Assembly: GCA_905215835.1 (NCBI GenBank)
Contig: CAJMRR010000034.1
Span: 1 to 15,439, forward strand
Length of the DNA: 15,439 nt
Origin: an uncultured bacterium
GTDB lineage: Bacteria > Actinomycetota > Coriobacteriia > Coriobacteriales > Coriobacteriaceae
Reading direction: 5' to 3'
The position numbers were made by a program, and so were the translations under genes. The notes below the pieces were generated by a model. That model saw only the letters and a program-made list of their open reading frames with translations, was not told the origin of the DNA and made no database searches. Positions 1 to 6,151 of the stretch are shown here, one piece after another. How positions within the stretch are numbered: the first letter of the stretch is position 1; the number at the start of each line of letters is the position of its first letter.

Positions 1-358
1 CCAGCTGGTCGAGCGGCTCGGCAGGGGAGGAGAGCTTGCCCGTCTGGGGGTCCAAGACGCCTGCCTGGCAGATGCTTCCCCGCACAAGCCCCGCGCAGGC
101 CTCGCAGGTGCAGCCTGAGGCGTGTGGGACGCCCGGCTTCCAAGGCGCGGCGTCCAGGCGACGATTCGACCCGTCCCATGGCACGCCGGCAACGGGAAGC
201 ATATGCGTGGTGGTGCAGAGGAGCACGCGGCCGCTAGCGCGCATGAGCTCAAGACCCAGCGTTTTGAGCAACGTCGACTTGCCGCCGCTGCCGATAATCG
301 CGGTAATGCCCGGCTCGATCCTGAGCGCCGAGGCAAGATTGCCGCTAACCGTTTCCAT
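1..358 (-). CDS. yqeC: YqeC-like selenium-dependent hydroxylase accessory protein (partial, 3' end outside window)
   Basis: The first 119 residues read leftward from ATG at 358 and run off the window edge. The N-terminus has a P-loop-like GSGGKST at residues 23-29 after a hydrophobic strand. A second strand, RVLLCTTTHM, lies at about 44-53. This GxGGK(S/T) plus TTTH pattern is typical of the YqeC family, putative nucleotide-binding accessory proteins that travel with yqeB and xdhC in genomes with selenium-dependent molybdenum hydroxylases. The precise biochemical role is not established. A weak Shine-Dalgarno (GGCGGTGA on the minus strand, 363-370) supports the start. Odd feature: Cys83, Cys85, Cys88 and Cys97 form a tight cluster resembling a metal-binding knuckle. 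The gene is divergent from yqeB, which encodes its usual functional partner, and this strengthens the call. Confidence 0.8.
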   Translation of the reverse strand, partial: METVSGNLASALRIEPGITAIIGSGGKSTLLKTLGLELMRASGRVLLCTTTHMLPVAGVPWDGSNRRLDAAPWKPGVPHASGCTCEACAGLVRGSICQAGVLDPQTGKLSSPAEPLDQL

Positions 359-371
359 CTGTTCACCGCCG

Positions 372-377
372 TATAAT
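372..377 (+). promoter_or_regulatory. Candidate -10 element for yqeB-xdhC
   Basis: A perfect TATAAT lies in the AT-rich divergent region between yqeC and yqeB. No convincing -35 is visible 16-18 bases upstream, which would lie within the start of yqeC. If used, the transcript would start near 384 and carry a leader of about 77 nt that includes the hairpin at 405-419. Minus-strand TATTAT hexamers at 373-378 and 384-389 could serve yqeC, but the first lies too close to its start codon. Confidence 0.3.
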
Positions 378-404
378 ACTGTGATAATAAATAATCATCA
401 GAGT

Positions 405-419
405 AGCGGTCGAACCGCT
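405..419 (+). promoter_or_regulatory. Short perfect hairpin/dyad in the yqeB leader
   Basis: AGCGGT (405-410) and ACCGCT (414-419) are perfect inverted repeats around a CGA loop. The right arm runs into a TTTT tract (419-422). It lies about 40 bases upstream of the yqeB start, between divergent genes. It could be a small attenuator hairpin or an operator dyad. The stem is short, so either role is tentative. Confidence 0.35.
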
Positions 420-460
420 TTTGCTCTGCTCAAACCGTAGCACAGGGAGGTGCCCCGGGA

Positions 461-1255
461 ATGCTCGTTTATGTTCGCGGCGCCGGCGATATCGCCACGG
501 GTGTCGCCGCTCGCTTGGTGCGTGCCGGCGTGTCGGTCGTTATGGCCGATATCGCGGGTCCCACGGGCATCCGCCGCACAATCAGTTTTTGCGAGGCTAT
601 TCGCCTGGGCGAGGTCCAGGTCGAGGGCATTCGCGCTCGCTTGGCGCAGACGCCGGCAGAGGCGCTCGAGATTACCCAAGCGGGGGATGTTGCCGTCGTG
701 GTGGACCCTCAGGCCAAGATGCTCGATGAGCTTAAACCCGCGGCTGTGGTCGACGCGATTTTGGCCAAGCGCAACCTGGGCACCACGCGCGACATGGCGC
801 CTACCGTCATCGCCGTGGGGCCGGGCTTTACCGCGCCGGTCGATTGCGACGCCGTGGTCGAGACCATGCGCGGGCATTTCCTGGGCCGTGTCATTACCCA
901 AGGTTCACCCCAGCCCAACACGGGCGTGCCGGGCATTATCGCTGGCTATGGCAAAGAGCGTGTTATCCACAGCCCCGCCGCCGGCGTGTTTCGGTCCGAC
1001 CGCGCAATCGGCGACATCGTGCGCGCCGGAGACGTGATTGGCTACGCGGGCGATACGCCCATGCGCACGCAGATCGATGGCTGTCTGCGCGGGCTTTTGG
1101 CGAACGGCGTGCAGGTGACTGAGGGCTTTAAATGCGCCGATGTCGATCCGCGCGGTGACGCCAGCTATATCAACTATATTTCGGACAAGGCGACGTCGGT
1201 CGGCGGCGGTGTGCTCGAGGCACTCGCTATGCTCACCGATGTCTTTAGAGGATAG
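461..1255 (+). CDS. yqeB: YqeB/EF2563-family selenium-dependent molybdenum hydroxylase system protein
   Basis: 264 residues, a normal length for the family. The N-terminus reads MLVYVRGAGDIATG, a Rossmann-like glycine-rich turn (RGAGDIATG, 6-14). Conserved-looking blocks follow: a VIAVGPGFTAP segment at about 117-127, ETMRGHFLGRVI at 134-145, SPAAGVF at 161-167, a small beta-rich region (about 175-205) and DVDPRGD at 227-233. YqeB-type proteins co-occur with YqeC, XdhC and selenophosphate synthase in organisms that make hydroxylases with a labile, non-selenocysteine selenium cofactor. The exact reaction is unknown. The start is supported by an AGGGAGG Shine-Dalgarno at 444-450. The stop is 9 bases before xdhC, so the two genes are almost certainly cotranscribed. 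Family assignment is by recognition of the N-terminal motif and the gene neighbourhood. Confidence 0.85.
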   Translation: MLVYVRGAGDIATGVAARLVRAGVSVVMADIAGPTGIRRTISFCEAIRLGEVQVEGIRARLAQTPAEALEITQAGDVAVVVDPQAKMLDELKPAAVVDAILAKRNLGTTRDMAPTVIAVGPGFTAPVDCDAVVETMRGHFLGRVITQGSPQPNTGVPGIIAGYGKERVIHSPAAGVFRSDRAIGDIVRAGDVIGYAGDTPMRTQIDGCLRGLLANGVQVTEGFKCADVDPRGDASYINYISDKATSVGGGVLEALAMLTDVFRG

Positions 1256-1264
1256 AAGGCGGCA

Positions 1265-2308
1265 ATGGAAAAGCTCGATGTTGTGAATGCGGCGCTTGCC
1301 GCCCTGCGTGCTGGCGAGACGTGCGAGCTGGTGGTCGTGGCCGGCACGGCAGGGTCGTCACCGCGCGGCGTGGGCGCCTGGATGGCTGTCTTTGCCGACG
1401 GTAGCCAGGCGGGCACCATCGGCGGCGGCAAGATCGAGCTCTTTGCGCTGGACGAGGCGCGCGAGCTGCTGGCCGCAGGGCAATCGCGTCTGGTCCGCTA
1501 CACCATGGGCGGCGAGAACTCCGATACCGGCATGATCTGCGGCGGAGCCATCTGCCTGTGCTATCTGCATCTGGATGCGACCCAGGCACCGTTGTTCCAG
1601 GAAATTGCCGACGTCTTGGTCTATCGGCGCATCGGCGACTTCGTCATCGACTTTGAGCCGTTTATCGCAAGCGCGCTCGAAAGCGACGCTGCCGAATACC
1701 ATGGCGAGGAGTCGCGCCGCACCATTGTGGGTTGCCCCGGGCTTTCGCTGACGGAAGAGGGGAGTAAGGTCACCTACACCAACGCGGCCTCTGAGATTCC
1801 CGCGGCGCACATCGAGACGCTCTGCCCCGAGGGCTTGACCTACATCTTTGGCTGCGGACACGTGGGCGCCGCGACGGCGCGGGTGCTCACGGCGGCGGGC
1901 TTTGCCGTCGTGGCGTGCGACGACCGCCCCGGCACGCTGACCCCCGATTGGGTGCCCGGTGTCTACGATCGTCGCCTGGTCGATTACAAGAACCTGAGCG
2001 AGCTGTGTCCCATCGGTCCGCGCGACTTGGTGGTCGTCGCCACGGCGGGTCACAAGTCCGATATCGACGTGGTGATTCAGGCCATGCGTGCCAAGCCTGC
2101 CTACCTGGGCTGTCTGGGTTCGCGCCGCAAGACGGCCTTTGTGCGTGCCCGCCTGGAGCAGGAAGGTTTTACGCAGGACCAGATCGACGAGCTGCACCTT
2201 CCGATCGGCGTTGCCATCGAGGCCGAGGACCCCGAGGAGATCGCCATCTCCATCGCCGCCGAGATGATCCACCTGCGCCGCACCAAACTCGTCCCCCGCA
2301 AGCGCTAA
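1265..2308 (+). CDS. xdhC: XdhC-family molybdenum hydroxylase maturation factor
   Basis: 347 residues with the two-domain layout of XdhC/CoxI proteins. The N-terminal domain has GSSPRGVGAWM (30-40), TIGGGKIE (51-58) and GMICGG (89-94). The C-terminal Rossmann domain opens with IFGCGHVGAATA (194-205) and ends with the family signature LGSRRK (274-279) and LPIGVAIEAEDPEEIAISI (302-320). In the family, XdhC binds molybdenum cofactor, promotes its sulfuration and hands it to xanthine dehydrogenase-like enzymes. Here, next to yqeB and yqeC, it probably serves a selenium-dependent hydroxylase. AAGG at 1256-1259 gives the ribosome site. No hydroxylase structural gene lies in the window. A terminator-like inverted repeat begins 17 bases after the stop. 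Confidence 0.88.
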   Translation: MEKLDVVNAALAALRAGETCELVVVAGTAGSSPRGVGAWMAVFADGSQAGTIGGGKIELFALDEARELLAAGQSRLVRYTMGGENSDTGMICGGAICLCYLHLDATQAPLFQEIADVLVYRRIGDFVIDFEPFIASALESDAAEYHGEESRRTIVGCPGLSLTEEGSKVTYTNAASEIPAAHIETLCPEGLTYIFGCGHVGAATARVLTAAGFAVVACDDRPGTLTPDWVPGVYDRRLVDYKNLSELCPIGPRDLVVVATAGHKSDIDVVIQAMRAKPAYLGCLGSRRKTAFVRARLEQEGFTQDQIDELHLPIGVAIEAEDPEEIAISIAAEMIHLRRTKLVPRKR

Positions 2309-2325
2309 TCGCATCCCCACCAATA

Positions 2326-2399
2326 AGTTGCGGTGAAATACGGATTGTTTAAGCCTGTTAGGCCGCCCAACAGTCCCTATTTCACCGCAACTGCTTTTT
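2326..2399 (+). terminator. Terminator-like long inverted repeat after xdhC
   Basis: Two perfect 15-bp arms, 2326-2340 (AGTTGCGGTGAAATA) and 2378-2392, are followed after GC by TTTTT (2395-2399). The 37-base loop is unusually long for an intrinsic terminator. It contains a nested stem CTGTT/AACAG (2355-2359 and 2369-2373). Its position right after xdhC suits a transcription end for the yqeB-xdhC unit. The long arms and structured loop also fit a dispersed palindromic repeat that doubles as a terminator. Confidence 0.7.
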
Positions 2400-2453
2400 G
2401 GGACCCATTTGTGCGGGGGAGTTGTGGAGTTGTGCAGGCAGACGAGGTTTTTC

Positions 2454-2482
2454 TGGAAATACGCTCCCGATGCGCGTATAGT
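2454..2482 (+). promoter_or_regulatory. Candidate promoter for the rplE ribosomal operon
   Basis: TGGAAA (2454-2459, four of six matches to TTGACA) and TATAGT (2477-2482, five of six matches to TATAAT) are 17 bases apart. It sits in the 311-base stretch without a gene between xdhC and rplE, downstream of the terminator, where a promoter is needed. Transcription would begin near 2489. Confidence 0.5.
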
Positions 2483-2488
2483 ACCGAT

Positions 2489-2619
2489 TGTTTTGTCGGC
2501 TCCTGCTGCGTTGAGTCCAAACCGCAAAATGCCATGAGCGGCGCGGATGCAGCCAGGAGGCACGAGGACAACCCATCGTGGCCACGCCCCGTGCTTAAAA
2601 CCCCAAGAAGGAGTGAACA
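2489..2619 (+). promoter_or_regulatory. 5' leader region of rplE
   Basis: About 130 bases between the predicted start site and rplE hold no recognisable gene. There is an orphan AGGAGG (2555-2560) with no well-spaced start codon. A six-codon GTG mini-ORF (2578-2598) lies further on. The true rplE ribosome site AAGGAG is at 2608-2613. Leaders of ribosomal protein operons often bind one of the encoded proteins for feedback, but I see no structure here that I can match to a known leader. Confidence 0.35.
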
Positions 2620-3177
2620 ATGGCAGAAGAGAAGTATGTGCCGCGTCTGAAGACCAAGTACAACAACGAGGTCAAGCAGCAGCTTCAGGACAAGTTCCAG
2701 TACGAGAACGTCATGATGATCCCCAAGTTTGAGAAGATCGTCGTGAACATGGGTGTCGGCGAGGCCGCTACCGATTCCAAGGCCATCGACGGTGCCGTGC
2801 GCGACCTGCGCGCCATCACCGGCCAACAGCCGATGATCACCCGTGCCCGCAAGTCCATCGCTACCTTCCGCCTGCGCGCTGGTATGCCGATCGGCTGCAA
2901 GGTTACCCTGCGTGGCGACCGTATGTGGGAGTTCTTCGATCGTCTGACCTCCGTCGCGATCCCCCGTATCCGCGACTTCCGCGGCATCTCCGCCAAGAGC
3001 TTCGACGGCCGTGGTAACTTCTCCATGGGCGTCACCGAGCAGCTCATCTTCCCCGAGATCGACTTCGACTCCGTCGATCACCAGCGTGGTATGGACATCA
3101 CTTTCGTGACCACCGCCAACACCGATGAGGAGGCCAAGGCCCTTCTGGACGCCTTCGGTTTCCCGTTCAAGAAATAG
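2620..3177 (+). CDS. rplE: 50S ribosomal protein L5
   Basis: 185 residues, slightly above the usual 179-180. L5 binds 5S rRNA in the central protuberance and contacts the P-site tRNA. Family blocks are visible: PRLKTKYNNEV near the start, KIVVNMGVGEA (about 39-49), the basic core RKSIATFRLRAGMPIGCKVT (about 79-98), MGVTEQLIFPEIDFDSVD (about 129-146), and the ending FGFPFKK. AAGGAG (2608-2613) lies 6 bases before the ATG. This is the first ribosomal gene in the window. rplN and rplX, which normally sit directly upstream, are replaced by xdhC. Confidence 0.97.
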   Translation: MAEEKYVPRLKTKYNNEVKQQLQDKFQYENVMMIPKFEKIVVNMGVGEAATDSKAIDGAVRDLRAITGQQPMITRARKSIATFRLRAGMPIGCKVTLRGDRMWEFFDRLTSVAIPRIRDFRGISAKSFDGRGNFSMGVTEQLIFPEIDFDSVDHQRGMDITFVTTANTDEEAKALLDAFGFPFKK

Positions 3178-3192
3178 GTTCACCTGCCCTAT

Positions 3193-3222
3193 AAGCGCCG
3201 TTCCCACAAGGGGGCGGCGCTT
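3193..3222 (+). other. Intra-operon hairpin between rplE and rpsN
   Basis: AAGCGCCG (3193-3200) pairs with CGGCGCTT (3215-3222). The stem continues inward through TTCCC/GGGGG (two G-U pairs plus three G-C), closing on an ACAA loop (3206-3209), for a 13-bp stem. There is no T-tract after it, so it is unlikely to terminate. Possible roles are an RNA processing or stability element or a ribosomal protein binding site. Confidence 0.55.
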
Positions 3223-3256
3223 GGGGCGAACAATACTCTATGTGAGGAGGATATAA

Positions 3257-3442
3257 GTGGCTAAGACATCGATGATCGTCAAGTGCAATCGCAAGCAGAA
3301 GTTCTCTACTCGTGAGTACACGCGCTGCCAGCGCTGCGGCCGTCCGCACTCTGTGTACCGCAAGTTCGGCCTGTGCCGTGTCTGCTTCCGCGAGCTTGCA
3401 CTCAAGGGCGAGCTTCCCGGCGTTAAGAAGGCCAGCTGGTAA
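3257..3442 (+). CDS. rpsN: 30S ribosomal protein S14, zinc-binding type Z
   Basis: 61 residues starting at GTG, with GAGGAGG (3244-3250) as ribosome site. This is the short zinc form of S14 (also called rpsZ). Cys24-x2-Cys27 and Cys40-x2-Cys43 form the zinc ribbon. The ending ELPGVKKASW is the standard C-terminus. S14 sits in the head of the 30S subunit. The zinc-containing form is the usual copy in the spc operon of many Gram-positives. A 119-base gap follows before rpsH and holds only weak pairing (GCGTTT at 3453-3458 with AAACGC at 3482-3487). Confidence 0.97.
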   Translation: MAKTSMIVKCNRKQKFSTREYTRCQRCGRPHSVYRKFGLCRVCFRELALKGELPGVKKASW

Positions 3443-3561
3443 GTCACTACCAGCGTTTCAAGCATCAGTTTGGAACAGGGAAAACGCGCTAAAAAGGCTT
3501 TGCCGTTAAGGGCGGCGAAGAACCAAGAGCACGTGTTCATCAAGAACGAAGGAGAATCTGT

Positions 3562-3960
3562 ATGAACCTTACAGACCCGATCGCAGATATGCTTACGCGC
3601 ATCCGTAACGCTAACTCTGTGAACAAGGCCACGGTCTCCATGCCGAGCAGCAAGAAGCTCGTCGAGATCGCTCGTGTTCTGCACGAGGAGGGCTACATCG
3701 AGGGCTACGATGTCGAGGACACCGTTCCCCAGAAGACTCTGCACATCACGCTTAAGTATGGTCCCAAGAAGGCTAAGGTCATCAACGGCATCCGCCGCAT
3801 TTCCAAGCCGGGCCTGCGTAAGTACACCGGCGTTGCCGACATGCCCCGCGTCCGCGGTGGCCTTGGTACCGCCATTATTTCCACCAGCCATGGCGTCATG
3901 ACCGACCGCGATGCTCGCAAGCACAACGTCGGCGGCGAGATCATCGCTTACGTCTGGTAA
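3562..3960 (+). CDS. rpsH: 30S ribosomal protein S8
   Basis: 132 residues, a normal length. S8 binds helix 21 of 16S rRNA and nucleates platform assembly. In E. coli it is also the feedback repressor of the spc operon. The N-terminal domain begins MNLTDPIADMLTRIRNAN. The C-terminal RNA-binding signature GTAIISTSHGVMTDRDARK lies at about 102-120, and the protein ends in GGEIIAYVW. AAGGAG upstream of the ATG (within 3549-3554) gives a strong ribosome site. Confidence 0.97.
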   Translation: MNLTDPIADMLTRIRNANSVNKATVSMPSSKKLVEIARVLHEEGYIEGYDVEDTVPQKTLHITLKYGPKKAKVINGIRRISKPGLRKYTGVADMPRVRGGLGTAIISTSHGVMTDRDARKHNVGGEIIAYVW

Positions 3961-3993
3961 TTCGCTCGGTAGGTAGAAGGAAAGGAGATCACC

Positions 3994-4530
3994 GTGTCTC
4001 GTATCGGTAATAAGCCTGTCCAGATTCCCGCCGGAGTCGAAGTGGCAGTCAACGGCAACAACGTTGTCGTCAAGGGCCCCAAGGGCCAGCTCGAGCTCGA
4101 TGTCTTTGAGAAGCTCGCTATCAACGTCGAGGACAACGTCCTCACCGTTTCCCGTCCCGACGACGAGCGTGAGACCCGTGCCCGCCACGGCCTCACCCGC
4201 GCCCTCATCCACAACATGGTTGTTGGCGTTTCCGAGGGCTTCGAGAAGAAGCTCGAGCTCGCCGGCGTCGGTTACCGCGTGCAGCAGAAGGGTAAGAACC
4301 TCGAGTTCTCCCTGGGCTTCTCGCACCCCGTGATCGTCGAGGCTCCCGAGGGCATCACCTTCGAGGTTCCCGACAACACCCACGTGAACGTCAAGGGTAT
4401 CAACAAGCAGCAGGTCGGTCAGATCGCCGCTGAGATCCGCGGCCATCGTCCTCCCGAGCCTTACAAGGGCAAGGGTATCCACTACGTTGGCGAGCACATC
4501 CGCCGCAAGCTGGGTAAGGCCGCCAAGTAG
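3994..4530 (+). CDS. rplF: 50S ribosomal protein L6
   Basis: 178 residues from a GTG start, with AAAGGAG (3981-3987) as ribosome site. L6 binds helix 97 of 23S rRNA near the factor-binding region. It shows the duplicated two-domain fold. The start SRIGNKPVQIPAGVEV and the C-terminal signature PEPYKGKGIHYVGEHIRRK (about 154-172) are diagnostic. The gap to rpsH is 33 bases and the gap to rplR is 75 bases with a hairpin. Confidence 0.97.
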   Translation: MSRIGNKPVQIPAGVEVAVNGNNVVVKGPKGQLELDVFEKLAINVEDNVLTVSRPDDERETRARHGLTRALIHNMVVGVSEGFEKKLELAGVGYRVQQKGKNLEFSLGFSHPVIVEAPEGITFEVPDNTHVNVKGINKQQVGQIAAEIRGHRPPEPYKGKGIHYVGEHIRRKLGKAAK

Positions 4531-4555
4531 TCGTAACCGACTCACTCGCATAAGA

Positions 4556-4577
4556 CCAGCACCCCGTCAGGTGCTGG
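4556..4577 (+). other. Perfect 8-bp hairpin between rplF and rplR
   Basis: CCAGCACC (4556-4563) and GGTGCTGG (4570-4577) enclose a six-base loop. A TTTTT (4589-4593) follows, but 11 bases after the stem, which is too far for a classic intrinsic terminator. It could protect or process mRNA, or weakly attenuate transcription within the operon. Confidence 0.5.
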
Positions 4578-4605
4578 CAAGATCAACCTTTTTAGGAGTT
4601 TACGT

Positions 4606-4974
4606 ATGAACAAGCATAAGGCGAAGCTGGAAGGCCTCAAGCGTCGTCAGCGTCGTGTTCGCGGCAAGGTCTCGGGTACCTCCGAGCGTCCGCGTCTTCG
4701 CGTGACCCGTACTAACGCCAACATCTATGCCCAGATCATCGACGACAGCAAGGGCTCCAGCCTGACGCTCGTCTCCGCCTCGACCCTCGAGGCCGAGTTC
4801 AAGGGCACCCACACCTCGAACAAGGAGGCTGCGGAGAAGGTCGGTCAGCTCGTTGGCAAGCGCGCCATCGAGGCCGGCATCACCAAGGTCGCCTTCGATC
4901 GCGGTGGCCGTATCTACCATGGCCGCGTCAAGGCCCTCGCCGACGGTGCTCGTGCCGCCGGTCTCGAGTTCTAG
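4606..4974 (+). CDS. rplR: 50S ribosomal protein L18
   Basis: 122 residues, a normal length. L18 binds 5S rRNA together with L5. The basic N-terminus KLEGLKRRQRRVRGKV (about 7-22) is followed by ERPRLRVTRTNANIYAQIIDD (split here for length around residues 27-47). The C-terminal part VAFDRGGRIYHGRVKALADG and the ending AARAAGLEF-like GARAAGLEF are typical of the family. TTAGGAG just before the ATG acts as ribosome site. The stop lies 14 bases before rpsE. Confidence 0.96.
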   Translation: MNKHKAKLEGLKRRQRRVRGKVSGTSERPRLRVTRTNANIYAQIIDDSKGSSLTLVSASTLEAEFKGTHTSNKEAAEKVGQLVGKRAIEAGITKVAFDRGGRIYHGRVKALADGARAAGLEF

Positions 4975-4988
4975 GAGGTATGTAGCAC

Positions 4989-5513
4989 ATGGCTCGTAAT
5001 CAGAAGCAGCAGCGCGAGGCCTCCGAGTTCGAGGAGCGCGTCGTTTACATCAACCGCGTGTCGAAGACCGTCAAGGGTGGTCGTCGCATGAGCCTCGTCG
5101 CTCTCGTCGTCGTTGGCGACGGCAAGGGCAACGTCGGCGTTGGCATGGGCAAGTCCGCTGAGGTGCCCATGGCCATCTCCAAGGCGTCTCTCGATGCCAA
5201 GAAGAACATGTTCCACGTGCCGGTGACCGATCAGGGCACCATTCCGCACGAGGTTCTCGGTCACTTTGGTGCCGGCCGCATCATCATCAAGCCCGCTGTC
5301 GAGGGTACCGGCGTTATCGCCGGCGGCGCTGTGCGTCCCCTCTTTGAGCTTGCTGGCATCAAGAACGTCCTGTCCAAGTCCCTCGGTACCGACAACGGCC
5401 TCAACATCATCAAGGCTGCCGTCGAGGGCCTCAAGGAGCTCTCCAGCCCTGAGGACGTCGCGGCTCGCCGTGGCCTGACGGTCTCCGAGATGTTCGTCGG
5501 TAAGGAGAACTAA
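4989..5513 (+). CDS. rpsE: 30S ribosomal protein S5
   Basis: 174 residues. S5 lies at the mRNA entry tunnel and takes part in decoding fidelity and mRNA unwinding. The N-terminal double-stranded RNA-binding domain contains EERVVYINRVSKTVKGGRR (about 15-33) and the signature VGDGKGNVGVGMGKSAEVP (about 42-60). The C-terminal domain follows with GAGRIIIKPAVEGTGVIAGG. GGAGG at 4974-4978 overlaps the rplR stop. The gap to rpmD is only 2 bases, which suggests translational coupling. Confidence 0.97.
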   Translation: MARNQKQQREASEFEERVVYINRVSKTVKGGRRMSLVALVVVGDGKGNVGVGMGKSAEVPMAISKASLDAKKNMFHVPVTDQGTIPHEVLGHFGAGRIIIKPAVEGTGVIAGGAVRPLFELAGIKNVLSKSLGTDNGLNIIKAAVEGLKELSSPEDVAARRGLTVSEMFVGKEN

Positions 5514-5515
5514 GC

Positions 5516-5698
5516 ATGGCTGACACCATCAAGATCAAGCAGGTCCGCAGCACCAACGGTTGCAAGCAGGACCAGGTCCGTACTGTCCGTGCCCTCGGTC
5601 TCCACAGGATCCGCGAGGTTCGCGAGATTGCTGACAACGAGTCCGTCCGCGGCATGATCTTCAAGGTCAAGCACCTTGTCGAGATTGTAGAGGAGTAG
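5516..5698 (+). CDS. rpmD: 50S ribosomal protein L30
   Basis: 60 residues, the normal bacterial size. It contains KIKQVRSTNGCKQDQVRTVR followed by the family-typical GLHRIREVREIADNESVRGM (about 27-47). The ribosome site AAGGAG lies inside the end of rpsE. The gap to rplO is 3 bases, so rpsE, rpmD and rplO are tightly coupled. L30 is a small peripheral protein of the large subunit that is absent from some bacterial groups. Confidence 0.96.
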   Translation: MADTIKIKQVRSTNGCKQDQVRTVRALGLHRIREVREIADNESVRGMIFKVKHLVEIVEE

Positions 5699-5701
5699 CA
5701 A

Positions 5702-6151
5702 ATGCAGCTTCACGATCTTACTCCCGCGCCCGGTTCCACCAAGAACCGCAAGCGCGTCGGCCGTGGCAATTCTTCGGGTCACGGCACCACTTCTGGCCGC
5801 GGTCAGAAGGGCCAGGGTTCCCGCTCTGGCGGCACCAAGGGTGCCGGCTTCGAGGGTGGCCAGACTCCGCTGGCTATGCGCCTGCCCAAGCTTCCGGGCT
5901 TCCGTAACCCCCGTCGTATCGAGTACACCGCTGTTAACGTTGAGCGTCTCGAGCGTAAGTTCGAGGACGGCGCTGTGATCGACGGTGCCGCTCTTAAGGC
6001 CGCTCGCATCACCAAGAGCGAGTTCGAGCCCGTCAAGGTGCTCGGCAATGGTGAGCTCACCAAGAAGTTCACGGTCAAGGTCGACAAGGTCAGCGCTTCT
6101 GCGCAGGCCAAGATCGAGGCCGCCGGCGGAAAGGTCGAGCTGCCGTGCTAA
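5702..6151 (+). CDS. rplO: 50S ribosomal protein L15
   Basis: 149 residues. L15 is a late-assembling large-subunit protein with an extended Gly/Arg/Lys-rich N-terminus that penetrates 23S rRNA. This part is visible as RKRVGRGNSSGHGTTSGRGQ (about 17-36). The globular C-terminal domain ends KIEAAGGKVELPC. GAGGAG (5691-5696) is the ribosome site. The stop codon overlaps the secY start by 7 bases, so the last residues of L15 are encoded in the secY initiation region. Confidence 0.97.
   Translation: MQLHDLTPAPGSTKNRKRVGRGNSSGHGTTSGRGQKGQGSRSGGTKGAGFEGGQTPLAMRLPKLPGFRNPRRIEYTAVNVERLERKFEDGAVIDGAALKAARITKSEFEPVKVLGNGELTKKFTVKVDKVSASAQAKIEAAGGKVELPC

Noticed and set aside
36..440. Plus-strand open frames opposite the window-edge yqeC gene
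   Set aside because: The minus strand carries a convincing P-loop protein here; the plus-strand frames have no recognisable motif.
2555..2598. Leader peptide in the rplE leader using AGGAGG (2555-2560) and GTG 2578
   Set aside because: The spacing of 17 bases is too long and the ORF has six codons with no attenuator-like structure after it.
1358..2620. Long open frame on the minus strand opposite xdhC (420 codons), and similar long antisense frames at 3238-4551, 6148-7533 and 11036-12487
   Set aside because: They mirror conserved plus-strand genes, arise from the high-GC codon bias, have low-complexity His/Asp/Leu-rich translations and cross gene boundaries without a domain or ribosome site.
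4556..4593. Terminator between rplF and rplR
   Set aside because: The T-tract is 11 bases away from the stem and the operon must continue into rplR; reported only as a hairpin.
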